Assembly (NCBI GenBank): GCA_036172665.1
Contig: CM069872.1
Location: forward strand, 58,452,101-58,516,100
Direction: 5' to 3'
DNA from: Prosopocoilus inquinatus
Taxonomy: Eukaryota > Arthropoda > Insecta > Coleoptera > Lucanidae
DNA length: 64,000 bases
The notes below the pieces were generated by a model. The model saw only the letters and a list, made by a program, of their open reading frames with translations, made no database searches and was not told the DNA's origin. Shown here one piece after another: positions 33,421-46,080 of the stretch (its first letter is position 1; the number at the start of each line of letters is the position of its first letter). Position numbers and translations under genes: made by a program.

Positions 33421-34732
33421 CTAGCAAAACAAATGCAAAAAAGTATAGCTCACCTTGACCTCCGTGAATTTAATTACACTTTTTGTGATCAATTACCGAT
33501 TCGTTTTTTTATTTTTGTTTTTTTTTATCACCACACTTCTAATCCGAAAATTTTAAAATGGTATTACATATTTTATGTTGTTTTATTATTACTTCTTTTT
33601 TTGTAATTCATTCATTCGCTAAAATTTCGAATAATGAAGTAGGTACAAATAATTAATAATTTTTTTTTAACTTTAGGGTAATTGGGCTAGTTTTTCTAAT
33701 ACGTTTGGATGTGCTATATTTTTCAAAAAAAAAAAAAATCTGGCAACCCTGCCAATTAATGTTGTTTGTATGTGTTTAATAAGCAACCCATTTTGCTTTA
33801 GCCACATACCGTACGGGCCATTAATTTTCTAGAGCTCTGGAAAATACGATGAGTATCATTTATGACGCTTTCTGTTTACGAAAGCGCAATTAAACAAGAA
33901 TCCATTTATTTATTTATTTATTTATTTATTAATCGATGCATGCAAATAAGTGAAACTGCAAAATTGAATTCGCCATCTTCGTTATTTATTTAAATATTCC
34001 ACGGCGCGCTCGGATCAATTTAAAATAGAATAGGGCCAATAAAAAAAAATAAAAGCGCAATAGAAATGACCACATGGCCACATGTGTTTTATTGGCCCAA
34101 TGTTACGACCTTGCTTGCACGCCAAAGGTCGGCGTATATTGACAGCAATGTAGTTAATCCTCGTGACCCTTGTCTTGTCTCGATCATTATTCCGACAGAA
34201 GACAAACTGGACGTATGTTTTTTTTTTTTCTTTAATGCGGTAATCATTATTATTATTATTTGAGGCGGGCAATAAAAGTGACGAGCCTCTACAAGGAGAC
34301 CTTTTCCTTATTAGTTATTAATGAAATGACTCATGACTCACAAACAAGCGACATTAAAAAAAATAAAAAATTATCGATGTGTGTGTGATGGATGTGGCTA
34401 AACGAACGTGTTAATTATGTCAATATTTATTCAATCTATCTGCAAATAAAAGGAACATAAATAATTTGTTTATGAGATTAACAAATCTCTTTGAATAAAT
34501 TTCCCATCTGTAATAAAATAATTAATAAGAAAACGATGATGATGGCTTGCACTTTCTAATTTTCAACGTTGTTTATAACGAAATCGTGCTATACAGGTGC
34601 GCTGTATGAGTCTGAATCTGAGTCGGAGTCTGATAGTTGAGGGTGCTGTAGAGCAGTGCTGTTTTTTGTGTCGTATACTTTGAGTGGCGAACCTGGTATA
34701 TGTACATAAAGAAACTAATTAAAGAATTGCAG
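33421..34732. other. No gene seen; microsatellites
   Basis: A (TTTA)7-type microsatellite lies at about 33904-33931 and ATTATTATTATT near 34245. From 34560 to 34732 the sequence becomes less AT-rich and may be a 5' leader for the next entry. Confidence 0.4.
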
Positions 34733-34755
34733 GGGCGGCCAAAACCAACAATACA

Positions 34756-34917
34756 ATGAGTGGAGACGCCGCCACCGCCGCCGCTCGTAAACAGGCGTCG
34801 CCTGTCAAACGTGAAAACATCCGACGACGTCTTGACCCTGACAATCGGAAAATTCGGGCGAAATCATTCAAATTAGCGGGCGCTATAAAAACTGGTGGAT
34901 ATGTCCCAACAGCGTAA
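34756..34917 (+). CDS. Candidate small ORF or exon, 53 aa, basic, unknown
   Basis: This is a 53-codon + frame from ATG 34756 to TAA 34915-34917. It is clearly GC-richer than its surroundings. The N-terminus is Ala-rich, followed by a strongly basic stretch (ARKQASPVKRENIRRRLDP) and a short hydrophobic end. The frame is also open upstream to a CTAAT...TTGCAG|GGGCGG acceptor-like site at 34731-34732, so it may be an internal exon entering with two bases and reading AAKTNNT before the Met. No pyrimidine tract is evident, but CTAAT at about 34715 fits a branch site. No known family was recognised. It could be a terminal exon of the gene starting near 14.9 or 15.4 kb only if other exons supply the right phase. 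The 15428 exon does not join it directly in frame. Confidence 0.35.
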   Translation: MSGDAATAAARKQASPVKRENIRRRLDPDNRKIRAKSFKLAGAIKTGGYVPTA

Positions 34918-35440
34918 CAAACACTATAAAACACGTACTCACCTTCCTTTTAGTATTATTGAAAGGGTGCCAAATAACACACACACACACACAGCGTCCA
35001 TTCAAACATTCTAAATTTACGCCTTCGGAAAATAACGCTTTTCTTGATGTATCATTGTGCGTTTGCATCAATTTTTTTTTTTTTTTGCTTTCTTTGTTCG
35101 TCTTTGGTTGATCCCCGGAAACAATGAAAGAGAAAACAATGTTTGTATCACTCGGAGTCGCTGTAATAACTGTAAAATGTAATTTTCAGTCTCATTTACT
35201 GAAGAAACCTCGGATGGTGACTGAAAACTATGTTTTACAGCTTTTAGAATAACTCCAACTACCTAAAAGACTCCATAAAGAAATAGGGTGCAATAAATTA
35301 GAGCATGGGGCGTTATTGATACCTAAAGGGGTTCATGAACCTACAGGGGTCGGTTTGGTGGTCGATGAACCATCAGCCGCCGACTGGGAGACGTTTAAAA
35401 AAAAATCTATTTTTTGGTTATTCTATTTTACTTCTTCATA
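34918..35440. other. No gene seen; CA microsatellite; donor-like site on minus
   Basis: (AC)8 lies at about 34978-34993. On the minus strand AAG|GTGAGTACG (34932-34945) is a perfect donor, but the frame before it runs through the CA repeat. Nothing else recognised. Confidence 0.35.
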
Positions 35441-35479
35441 CCATCATACAGGGTCTTGCCCTCTTTGGAAAACTCCTTC

Positions 35480-36660
35480 CGTTTTCCATTGAAAAGATGA
35501 AACATTAGAAAAATCTGACTCTTCTTTTTAATAAAATTACAAGACACGGGAGGCGAAAAACTGATGAAAAATCAGCGACGAAATTTGTATTATTTAAAAT
35601 TCGATTGCAAAATAGTTTTCCCTTTTGGTTGAGAAAGATGGCACTAACAAGATTAATTTCATTTTCGATTGAAAATTGAAATAGCCTTACGGCAGTTCCG
35701 TTTTGCTGCTCGCGCTCCTCGAGAGATGGCGCTTTGAATGATTACTGTGATATTAGTGCTTCAAGGAATTGGAAAAAAAAATTATGAAATAATAAAAATG
35801 CAGCTTATTTAATAGATTCACAAATAATGCCCCCGCACCCCCGGAGATTCTTTGAACTCCTCCAGGCCTATCGATCCTCTTTAATAATAAGTTTTGAGTT
35901 ATTAAGAAAACATCTACCTTTCTTTTAATACAATTCCAAAACACGACAGAAGTGATGAAAACGTCAGCGACGAAATATTATTTAAAATTCGATCAAAAAA
36001 TTTGCTTTCCCTTTTGGCTAAGGGACGACGTTGACGTGATTCGACATTTTCGGTTGAAATATCGTTACGGTAGTTTTTGCTCCTTTCAACGTTCTAATAA
36101 AAATAGTATTTCCTTTCTGGCTGACAAATGGCGCTAAAATAATTCAATATTTTCGATTGAAATTCCCCCTTTTGCTCCTCGAGAGATGGCGCTTCGAATG
36201 ATTACTGTCGAGCCCTCGTGATGTTATGTTTAGAAATTAAAGTAACTTAATTTATGTTAAATTGAAAATCTTAAATCATCAAGAGGAGACGCGATTGTAG
36301 AAAGCGCCATCTCTTGACCAAAGACGGAAGTTATTTTGTTTCTAACTTCGCATGACAGAATCTTCTATTCACGCCGACGCCCTCAGCAATAGCTTCCACT
36401 TCTGCCTTCATCAAGACGCGATGGGATTGTATAAAGCGCCATCTGTTGACCAAAAGTTGAAGTTATTTTGGTCCTAACTTCGAATAAATCGACCTTCTAT
36501 TCGCGTTGACATCCTCGGCAATAATTTCCGCTGCTGCCTTTGCGAGTTAAATGTTTTGAAATTAAATTAAATTAAATGTTTTGAAATTAAATTAAACGTA
36601 GAACGAAAACGACTTGAATTGTACAAAGCGCCATCTCTTGGCCAAAGGAGAAAACTGCGT
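35480..36660. repeat. Duplicated and tandem units carrying GATGGCGC cores
   Basis: A block of about 460 bp is duplicated: CTCCTCGAGAGATGGCGCTT then GAATGATTACTGT at 35716 and 36176, both preceded by CAGCGACGAAAT and TTCGATTG stretches. From 36280 a second unit of about 133 bp (AAAGCGCCATCT, TTGACCAAA, GAAGTTATTTTG, CTAACTTCG, CTCGGCAATA) occurs at 36301 and 36434, with a third, more distant copy at 36625. GATGGCGC, either strand, is at 35725, 36185, 36304, 36436 and 36628. Confidence 0.85.
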
Positions 36661-37330
36661 TAATCGCACTCTAAACAGTATTTCGTCTTTGCGAGGCTTA
36701 CTTTTTAATAACTAATCATTTTCAATCGAGATGGGAGGATTTTTAAAAGAGGGCACTGACCCTCCTATAATGAAAATTAAAAAGAATAAATAAATAGAAT
36801 AATAAAAAAAACCAGAACTTCTTTGATAGACACTTCACAATCGACGCGACCTCTAAGAAACCTCTCTGCAGTTTGTCTGAGACAAAAATGGGGCGATTTA
36901 CACTTGGAGGAAACAACTTGTAAATTTTATTTCCAGGCTGTACAATAGATGGCGTTGGTAGTTCGTTATTACTTTAGTTTACACACTAAAATACTTAAAA
37001 ATTTGAAGACAAATTATTTACTAAATGAAGAAGAAAATAGGAATGTAAAAATATTTGACTGTTAATTCTTAATTTTTAATTCCTAAGAAGAAAAAGAAGA
37101 ACAAAAGATTATATTTATATATATTATCCTTGTTTCTTGTTTGTTTGTAACCAGAAAGTATCGCTGCCGTTTAGACTGTAAAATTGGAAATGGCAGGAAT
37201 GACGTGCTCGTAACGAAGCTGTTTCTTCACTGGACAATAGATGGCGCTATTTTTCGTTTATATTTCTGCATTTTCTTTCGTGTTATTCATCCGCTGCTGG
37301 TGATTTTTTTAAGTGACTTTTTAAGGTGAA
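36661..37330. other. No gene seen; further GATGGCG copies
   Basis: GTACAATAGATGGCG at about 36940 (followed by TT) and GACAATAGATGGCGCT at 37233-37248 share their context, so they are copies of one unit about 290 bp apart. A 62-codon frame here has no domain. Confidence 0.45.
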
Positions 37331-37620
37331 CGTTCGGACTTTTTGTGAAGGACTATTGGCAACAGTGCTCCTTGATTGCCTTACCTCAGTATCTCTCGAG
37401 AGGCGTAAGGGGACGGTCAGTGGGGACACTCTATTATTATTCCCCCGGCCGATCGCTTAAATATCCGGGTTGGTGAAGATTCCAGAAAATTCTGTCGCGC
37501 AAAGCAAACGACGTTCGCCGAGGCGTCGAGACTCGACGCGCCAGTCTCTGACGCACGAAAGACTAATTCGTCACGCATTAGATCGTCACACTATTTTCGA
37601 GCCAACAATTATAAATTAAT
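37331..37620. promoter_or_regulatory. GC-richer block with a perfect palindrome; possible regulatory element
   Basis: A non-repetitive, GC-richer stretch. GCGTCGAG-A-CTCGACGC at 37523-37539 is a perfect 8-bp inverted repeat with one central base. No frame of interest. Regulatory function is a guess from base composition. Confidence 0.25.
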
Positions 37621-38465
37621 TTCACTGAATTATAACACAGTTTCCGAAGATGTTCCAGAAATTAATTCTCGCACTTTTTCCAAAATTGGCGGACGCTTGT
37701 TTCAACTTCTTCTAAATGAGGGCAGGCGTCTTCAGATGCCTGAAAGAATAAAAGAAAGAAACGTTCACCTCGTATCTTATACTTTTCAAATACCGTACCG
37801 TGAGACCTGTTAGTTGTTGCATTGAATTGCATTGCATTAGTTATTTATTACTTCCTTGGAAATCGACTTACATTATTTACACAGAAGATAAAAATCAATG
37901 CCGTTCGCGGTTAAATAATGTAATGACACGCGTTATTTACATATTTATTACACGTATTAATCCCGACTCGTTCATGCGTTCGAGCTTGTTGGTAAGTAAT
38001 TGTAATTAATTTTGTATCAGAGGCAGAAGAGGAAAACAGAGTTACCAAGAAGTTGTAATCGCGTCGGATTCAATTGAAACACAACCGAATTTGATTAAAT
38101 AAATACAAACAGAGTGCTTTCTGGGAAAGATAATCTTCCCCTTATTGTTTGACATTGGTTGTTAACCAGAATCAAGACACGTCGCTGTACATTCCAAAAT
38201 CAAATTCGTAATCGAAAGCAAGCATTTTTATGCGCTGGCTTAATTGCACAAAATGAAATAAAATATGAAGAGACAGGTGCTCTTAATTGCACTTGCGAAT
38301 GCGATTGCAAGAAGTGATTTGCTTGCCGGAGTCGTCATCACGCTCCAAATAGCACGTCCGTGCATATACCTTTTCTTCGGTTCTCTTCTCAAGAAAACCG
38401 GGTTCAGATTTAATTAAAAATTTCGTTCGGAATTTGCAGTATACTCACGTGACTGTGTTACGATT
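37621..38465. other. No gene seen
   Basis: Single-copy AT-rich sequence, short frames only. Confidence 0.35.
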
Positions 38466-38618
38466 ATTATAGTCAGGGAAAAGAATTCGGACCACAAACG
38501 ACACTTCTTCCGCGCCCATCAATAACAATTGAATGGCAGGAGGAGTAAACAGTAGCACATTCGGCGCGTAAAAAGCGTCAATCACTAAGCGGCCTGAATT
38601 CTTTTCCCTGATTATAAT
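38466..38618. mobile_element. Non-autonomous hAT-like element with target duplication
   Basis: The ends CAGGGAAAAGAATTC (38474-38488) and GAATTCTTTTCCCTG (38596-38610) are perfect inverted repeats of 15 bp. They are flanked by ATTATAGT (38466-38473) and ATTATAAT (38611-38618), an 8-bp duplication with one difference. CAGGG ends with an 8-bp duplication are typical of hAT elements. The 137-bp element has no transposase. The minus-strand frame over it is incidental. Confidence 0.85.
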
Positions 38619-39080
38619 AAGTAGAACGAGAAATTTCCTTTTAATATTCAAATGGCGCTTAAAGTTAATAGAAACCGTTACGTATCACATATCAGTAAAT
38701 TGAATCACTTCGAAAATAATACTTTACTTATTAAGAGAGACAAGATCGCATTATGCAATATTATTAAAATGTTGTTGCCCCTCAGGGTTAAATGAAATCG
38801 TTATAATTTTGCGTTTGCAGTGCGAAGTCAAAAGCATATTAAAAACTAACAAAACATGATATTGATTCCTCCAGAAATTCAGGAAGGCCTAAAAAGGGTC
38901 GAAGAATCTGTTTTGGGAGCGGGATTTTCGAATTCGGACGAGTGGCGCCATCTATTGGTTTCAGTCCACCCTTTCGCGGGTTGCTGGACGTATTCACGGC
39001 TATTTCAGATGTATCTAATGTTTTATTTTTTTGTAGTTTCATTTATTTTTAATCTTTCGCTGAATAGAAATTAAAATTTT
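38619..39080. other. No gene seen; one GCGCCATC copy
   Basis: GAGTGGCGCCATCTATTGG at about 38939-38957 carries the core. Frames on both strands here are short and overlap each other. Confidence 0.35.
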
Positions 39081-41730
39081 ACTCTGCACGATTCCCTTTT
39101 GTTTTCCGTCAGTCTTTGTTTGGTTGCTTTTGTTAAGTCCTCGCCGAAAAATCACCGGATTTTTCTTTTGTTTTATTTCTATTGCATTTCGTTGTTATTT
39201 GTTTTATTTTTCTTGTTTTCTTTTTCTGACAACTAATTTTTCATATTTCACGCAACGGATCTATTTGTCTCGCAGTTTATTTATTACAAAAAAAAAGAAT
39301 TGGTTTATTGCGATTCGCTTTTTTTTGGAAGCCCTCCGGGCGATCACCGAAAATTCTTCTGTCTTTTGTTTGTTCCTGTTATTCTTTCTTCACATTTCGT
39401 CTTCCTTCGTCGACTTTCTTTTGTTTTATTTTGTGGACAAATCCGGATCTGTCGATTCATTTGTCTCGTAGTTTATTATTTATTTAAAACAAAAAAAGTC
39501 GTTTATTGCGATTCGCTTTTGTTTCCTGTCAGCCTTCGATTTTTTTATTTTTTTTTTTTTTTGGAAGCCCTTCTCCGGGTGATCACCGGAAGTTCTTTCG
39601 GTTTTTTTTTTGTTATTTTTCTTCGCATTTCATCTTCCTTTGTTGACTTTCTTTTGTTTAATTTGATTCATTTAATGTCGTTTGTTTTTAATTATCTTGT
39701 AATAATTGTTTCTTTGGCTGACTATAACTTGCTGGCTCTTGTTCTTTGTCAGTTCCTCTTTCCTTTTCTTTTTTTTTTTGTTCAAAAGCTCACCGAAGTT
39801 CTGTTGTTCTTTTGTTTTTGTTTATTTTTCTGTTCCTATGTCATCGTTCCTTGTTGACTTCCTCTTGTTAATTTTTTTTTGTTTGATTTTGTCGATTTTG
39901 TTGATTTTTTTAATTGTTTTTGTGATCTCGCAAGTATTTATTATTTATTTAATAGTTTTTTTTTTAGATACGCTTTTGTTTTCTGCCAGTTTTATCCCAA
40001 AAATTCCTTGCCGAAAATCCTTTTGATTTTGTTTCTTTTTCTGTTCCGATTTCATCGTTCTTTGTTGATTTTCTTTTATTTTATTTTTTTTTTTTTGTTT
40101 TTTACAAATCGTTTTTGTTTTCTACCAGTCTCCGATTTTTTTTTCAAAACCTCCTCGCCGGAAGATCGCCGAAAATTCTTTTGTTTTTTTCCTGTTCTTA
40201 TTTCATCGTTTGTTTTTGATTTTCTTTTATTTTACATTTTTTTTTCTTTTCGTTTTTTACGATTGGCTTTTGTTTTCCGCCAGTCTCCGATTTTTTTTTT
40301 ATCAAAAACTACACACCGGAAGGCCACCGAAAATTCTTTTGTTTTTTTTTTTGCTGTTCCTATTTCATCGTTGATTGTTGATTTTCTTTTATTTATTTTT
40401 TCTTTTCTTTCATTTTGTTGACAATTTTGCCATATTTTTAGGTATTTTTCTTTTGTTTTTAACGGTCTCGTAAGTGTTTATTCTTTATTTATTTGATGTT
40501 TTTTTTTTCGTTTTTACGATTCGCTTTTGGTTTTTTTGTTTTTTTTTGCTAGCCACCGATTTTTTTTCCAAAAACTCCTCGCCGGAAGATCACCGAAAAT
40601 TCTTTTTTTTTTCCTGTTCCTATTTCATCGCTGGTTGTTGATTTTTTTATTTATTTTTTTCTTTTGTTTCGTTTTTTTGAGAATTTTGTCGTAGTTATAT
40701 ACTTTTCTTTTGTTTCTTAATGGTCTCGTAAATATTTGCTTTTTTTTCGTTTTTTACAATTCGCATTTGTTTGGTGCCAGTGGCCGATTTTTTTTTGTCG
40801 AAAATTCCTCGCCGGAAGATCGCCGGATATTCTTTTGTTTTGTTTTTTTGTTCCTACGCCCTTCGTCATTATTTGTTGATTTTTTTTGTTTTGTCTTTTT
40901 TTTCCTACGCACTTCGTCAATCTTTGTTGATTTTCTCTTGTTTATTCTTCTTTCTTTTGATTTCGTTCTGTCGAAGTTTAATTTCTCGTATTGCGCCTGA
41001 TCTGTAAATTCAGTCGACGGAATTTTCATTTGTTTTTAGTTTTCATTTGTTTCTTTCGCTGAAAATGTTTTCTCTTCTCTACGATTCGCTTTTGTTTTTT
41101 GTCAGCAGCCTTCGATTGTTTTTTTTTTTTTTTGGCAAGAGCTCCTGCTTTCTTGTTAGTCTCGTACCTAACTGTTTCTTTTATTGGAAGTTTTTCTTTT
41201 TCTCTTACGATTCTCTTTTGTTTTCTGCCAGTGTCCAGTATATTTTTTTTCTTCAAAAATCTCTTCTTGTGCACTTCGTCGTTCTTTGTTGACTCTCTTT
41301 TGTTTATTCTTTTTTTTTGATTTCGTTCTGTTGAAGTTTAATTTCTCGTATTGTATACCGGATTTATTAATTCGTTTGGTGCGGTTCTCTTTTGTTTTTG
41401 TTTTTTTATTTTTCAATTGTTACCGCATATTTTTTCTCTTCTTCCGATTCGCTTTTGTTTTCTGTCAGAAGCCTTCGATTGTTTTTTTTTTTTTTGGCAA
41501 GAGCTCCTGCTTTCTTGTTAGTCTCGTCCCTAACTGTTTCTTTTATCGGATTTTTTTTCGTTTTTTTTTACGTTTCGCTTTTGTTTTCTGCCAGCTTAAT
41601 TAACTCTTTTAAAAAAGTAAATATATTAATTTTTTTTTTTTTTACTCTAACCTACTCTGAAACTTCGTTTTTTTTTACGATTCGCTTTTGTTTTCTGCCA
41701 GCTTAATGAACTCTTTTAAAAAGCAAATGT
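39081..41730. repeat. T-rich tandem array, unit about 240-260 bp
   Basis: The anchor ACGATTCGCTTTTGTTTTC with CTGCCAGTCTCCGATT, then CTCGCCGGAAGATCGCCG, then AAATTCTTTTG, then CTATTTCATCG recurs from 39309 through 41680. Examples are anchors near 40260, 40517 and 40757, so spacing is 240-257 bp. From 41000 a variant carrying GGCAAGAGCTCCTGCTTTCT repeats twice (about 41135 and 41495). The many Phe-rich + frames and Lys-rich minus frames are repeat translations. Confidence 0.85.
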
Positions 41731-43500
41731 GTACATAATTTTTTTTTTAACTCTGAACTACTCTGAATTTAGTTACCCGGAGTAAATTTATTTTGCGTTT
41801 AAAGTACCGGACCTGAAATTATGATGATTTTCGAAGTCAACCAAATTGTTCAGGGGGGAGGGGGGGTATTTCATCACTTGATACGTGACGACAAGGATTA
41901 GTTATCTCTCTAGTGTTGAAAGCCGGTGACACATTTAATATTTACAGATTTTTTTACGCACAATTGTATAAACAAAGGCAACGGAATTAACACACAATGT
42001 ACACACACACACACTCATACGCACTCCATTGCAGGGATTTGTAATTGTATTGAATTACTATTGCTATTGCTGAATCACTGTTGTCTGTTACTGGTGGCCA
42101 ATTACAACTTTTCTTCTTCTTTTTTTTTTCTGGTATTCGGTAAATTATTTCCAACGTGAAAGCGCATTTAAATTATTTATTAATTCCTGTCTTGACTTTG
42201 TGTAATTGTTGGAGTTGTTCGGTCGGAAAAGTCAAGTCGTGATCTTTGTATTGCATGCAACTTCTGACGTATATACGTGCAAACGCTATTATACACACGT
42301 CTAATAATATGTATGACCATATTATTTTCCTCGACCAACTTGACTGTTGAAAATTGCGTAGTGGAAACGTTCACGCCGTTCCTACGTGTGCAATTCCCCA
42401 TAAATTACGCTGCATCGTTTATTAAATGGATTTCCTGTGTTGTTCCCCCCGACCCAACTGCGCCCGCAGCCGCAGAGAAAGCCAGCCGATCTTTTTGTTT
42501 GAACTAACGGTTTTTTTTCAAAGTGAGACGTAAAAATGTCGTAAAACTCGACCAGTTTCTGATGATCTTACTATATGGGATGGCTGGCTTGTTCTTGAAA
42601 CGGAAAGTTCATTATTTTTAAATGGATTAAGTTATGCAAACGATTATAAAAAGCTACAAACTATTCGTGTTCGCGATGCATACAAGAAATTAAGTAAACG
42701 ACATTCCCAAAAGATTTTTTTCGTGAAAGTTCTCGCTTTTAACTGGTTTTGAAAAAATAATTCCTCTTTACTTTTTTTTTATAATGAGTTCCCTGCCGCA
42801 AGCACTGTTGAAGATGTCCAGCTAGACTTTTGCCAATTCTGTATAAGTAGGTACGTTTCTCTCAGCCCATATACTAACAGACGTAACGACCTTGTATGCT
42901 TGTATGCGAATTAAAAACAAAATTCTTCGATTTGGCTGAAAAAAAAAACGAAATTACGAACATATCTATCTACCTTCTCTGTTCAGTTCATTGTTTTTCT
43001 TTTTTCTTGATCTGCCATTAACAAGCTCCCTCTTGTTTATCTCTTAATACATTCAAGAAGGATCCTTTCATTTAAAAACCTATTATTTCTAGAACAATGA
43101 AAATGAACAATAATCATTTCAAACGTTTAAGTAGCGACATCCTGCGATCGCTTTTTGACCTGACATTGCGTTAGGATTAACAAATTGAAGCCAGTTTGCT
43201 ACATAATTAGTCGCCACATACAGGGCGGTCAAGCATAATGAAAGCTTCCGCTGACGAAACTCCAAATAGGGTTGAAACAGCTGTACAGACGATGCTCGAG
43301 GGGATCCACTGCAATCAAAAACGATTTGCAAGAAAAAATTATACTCCTAATTATTTACATAATTATAAAAATGCGTGTGTAATGAACTGTATTGAACGTG
43401 ATCTATCTATACCGGTTAAGAGATTATTTTTCTTAACTATTGTTAGTTATTAATTTTCTTGTTACTATTTTGAGTCCGGTCCGGTCCGGTTGTTAAAAAG
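41731..43500. other. No gene seen; CA microsatellite; one dispersed end motif
   Basis: (AC)n lies at 42001-42014. ACATACAGGGCGGTCAAG at about 43217 belongs to the TACAGGG family. The 76-codon + frame at 42277-42507 ends in a Pro/Ala-rich tail but has no splice or start support. Confidence 0.35.
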
Positions 43501-43539
43501 AAAAATGTGAATTCCGCAACTGATCACATCGTATTGAAC

Positions 43540-43930
43540 TGCTGAGAGCGCCATCTATAATGCCAAATGCTTGAAGCGCCATCTATTATCCTAAATACAA
43601 ATTTTTTTAATCTTGAACCGAACGTAAATATGATGGGAACACACAGAACGTTTCGCTATAGATTTATAGCCAAACGTTGAGTGTGTTTATAAACCTCGAT
43701 GGGAATACACGTATAAAGCGCCATCTCTTGACCGAATACGGAAACTGTTTTTTTTTTTTTTCTAATTCCAAACCGTAGAATTTTCCATCTACTCGTTCTG
43801 ACGTCATCGGCGTGGGCAACAAGTTTTGCTTCTGCCCTTGCATTTAATTATTTTAAAATTAAACCGAAGTGGTAGGAGGTAAGCGCGACGTGAATCATTC
43901 AGAGCGCCATCTCTTGGCCAAAGGAGGTAG
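43540..43930. repeat. Cluster of GCGCCATC-bearing units with a foldback-family copy
   Basis: GCGCCATC starts at 43548, 43576, 43718 and 43904. The 43718 and 43904 units share AGCGCCATCTCTTG then CCNAA and resemble the 36.3-kb units. Between them lies TTTAATCTTGAACC (43606) and a TTTCGCTATAGATTTATAGC block (about 43650), the same family as 53905 and 56737. Confidence 0.8.
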
Positions 43931-46080
43931 CAGTTTTGATCAAATTTCTATCTTCGCAGCGATTTTAATTTCAAAGTTAAAAGTATTTTTGACGGAAGAA
44001 AATGTTTATTGTTTGTGTAGTCGCGCTAGTCGAGCTAATCCGAGATGGGAGATACTCAGATACCATTTGGAGGTAGAACACAAACACATATTGTTCCAGA
44101 TAATTGATTTTTACTTCTTCAATTGACAGCACCAAATTAATTGTTTAAGAAATTTGCAGTGCGAAGTGTATGTACAGCAACGCTCGTCATAAATGATACC
44201 ATTTGACAGTTTCGTAGCCCTGACGCTGAATGATCTTAAGGGTGTGGTTTGCGTCCAGCAGTATCATTTAAATTGGGTGTACAGTGTACAGTGTACAGTG
44301 ACCACCAACCCATTTTTCAATAATGTTCTCGGCCACAGAATAAAATTCAGGCCTGTCACTGAAAGCATACGCGAAGCACACCCAAAAAAATTCTGTTGGT
44401 ACCACGCCCTGGTCTTTTTTAAATTTCACCCGTCGTGCGTACGTGGGTAAGTTATTAACGCTCTTGTCACCCACGTAGTTTGGCGTTTTTCGTTTGTTGA
44501 CAAATGGTTAGTTAGTGTCGAACCTGCTTTGCCTACGAACTATAATACCATTATCCGTATCCATTACATCATCGTGTTCGTACCATGCTCTGAATGTGCT
44601 GAAATTTATACGAATTCCACTGCACTACTAACAGATGTTTATTTGCAAATTGTTTTGATTATTGCAGATATAAATCGTTGTTTATCGAGTATATATAGTT
44701 ATAACAATCCAAATCCATGGCGAAATAAATATGTATCTCCATTAGATTAGTTCTACTTGGGGAAAGCGGTTAATTAGCGTTTTGTTTACATTTCATTCTT
44801 CATTTCCTTATTTTTCGGATTCGTTTCTTTAAATGTTTTATGGCTAAAACGCTGGCAACATGTACGCCTCATTTAAACACTTCCTGTTTCTCACAACAAG
44901 CGGCCTTCACTGGACCTTGCTTTCTCCTTAAAGGACTTTGTTTTATTACCTTTAACGGAGAACATAAAACAGAAGTTAATAACTAGGTTTTAACAACGTT
45001 GCCCTTTCAAGCATGAAATAACTTCTGTTCTGATCGATCTTACGCAGTTCCTTTGACCGTACGTATTTAAATTGCATGTAATTCCAAAAATAAAAATAAA
45101 AATACTCCTATATAAAAAACAATTTCATTTTGTTATTATTATTATTTTTTTTAATTCTTTGTTGCATAGAAAATTGTATTGTGCCGTTTGCCTCAAAAAA
45201 CCAGAACTGTTTGTTATCTGAAATAAAATTAACTTATCCCTTCCCGAACGCTGATCATACTATATACCGATTGTCTACGAAGAAACGTAACATAGTCCTA
45301 CTCCCAGTTTCACAAAAAAAAATATTTAATCACTGATTAATTTAACAGCGTGAATTAAGCCTGCGATTGGTTGGGTGAAATAATATAATTGGTTGTTTCA
45401 AATCGATTGTTAACTTCATCCGATGACGTTCCTTAATCAGAGAATTAAATTAATCGCTCATTAACAATTTTCTTTTGTGAAACCCACCGTTGAGCTAAAC
45501 GCGGTAAAGACGATGACAAAGTTGAACGAAGATGCTCCCTCTCTTGGGTTAGTTAAGGCGAAGCTACGTTTATTTTATTTTTCATTTCAAAACCGAAACT
45601 GGTCAGCTGAATGATTTAGAATCTTTTTTGTCCTAAAAACCCGATCAACTACCGCGTTTTCAAAATTCAATAAGCTACGTTTTATGCCAGTGTTTCCAAT
45701 TCGATGAGTTCGGCGGTGATTTCCAGTGACGACTCGTCGGGAGTAGGCAACGTTGCTGTTGAACTCGGAACTCGACGAAGCTGTCCCGTTATTTAAATCT
45801 GCAAGTTCCGAATCCAAGTCGGGACAGCCCCGCAAAACAAATTTATTTCGAAAACACACCTGTCTTTCCCTTTCGCAGTTGTTGCCTACCCGCCGCGTAA
45901 ATAATTACTAGCCGCCACTGGTGATTTCTGTGGAAATTTCAAACAAACTTGGGCGAGAGATGGTTCAAATAAATCGAAATTTTGGTGAAATCTAGTGGAA
46001 CAAAATTTTTCGATTTGGAGATCGTCACTTATCGTCAGAAATTAATGTTATCGTTGGTATTTTCAAGTCGGTTTGATAAA
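43931..46080. other. No supported gene; several dispersed fragments
   Basis: TGTACAG is repeated three times near 44280. AATTCAGGCCTGTCACTG lies near 44346. GTACGTGGGTAA (about 44440) and ACCCACGTAG (about 44469) form a short hairpin. Overlapping frames on both strands at 44193-44474 contain no known domain. Confidence 0.3.

Noticed and set aside
32369..33424. 351-codon + frame
   Set aside because: It is almost entirely Phe/Leu/Ser from T-run repeats; the 82-bp unit is visible in the peptide and there is no real domain.
34883..35071. Minus-strand exon ending at a GTGAGT donor
   Set aside because: The frame runs through a CA microsatellite and has no other support.
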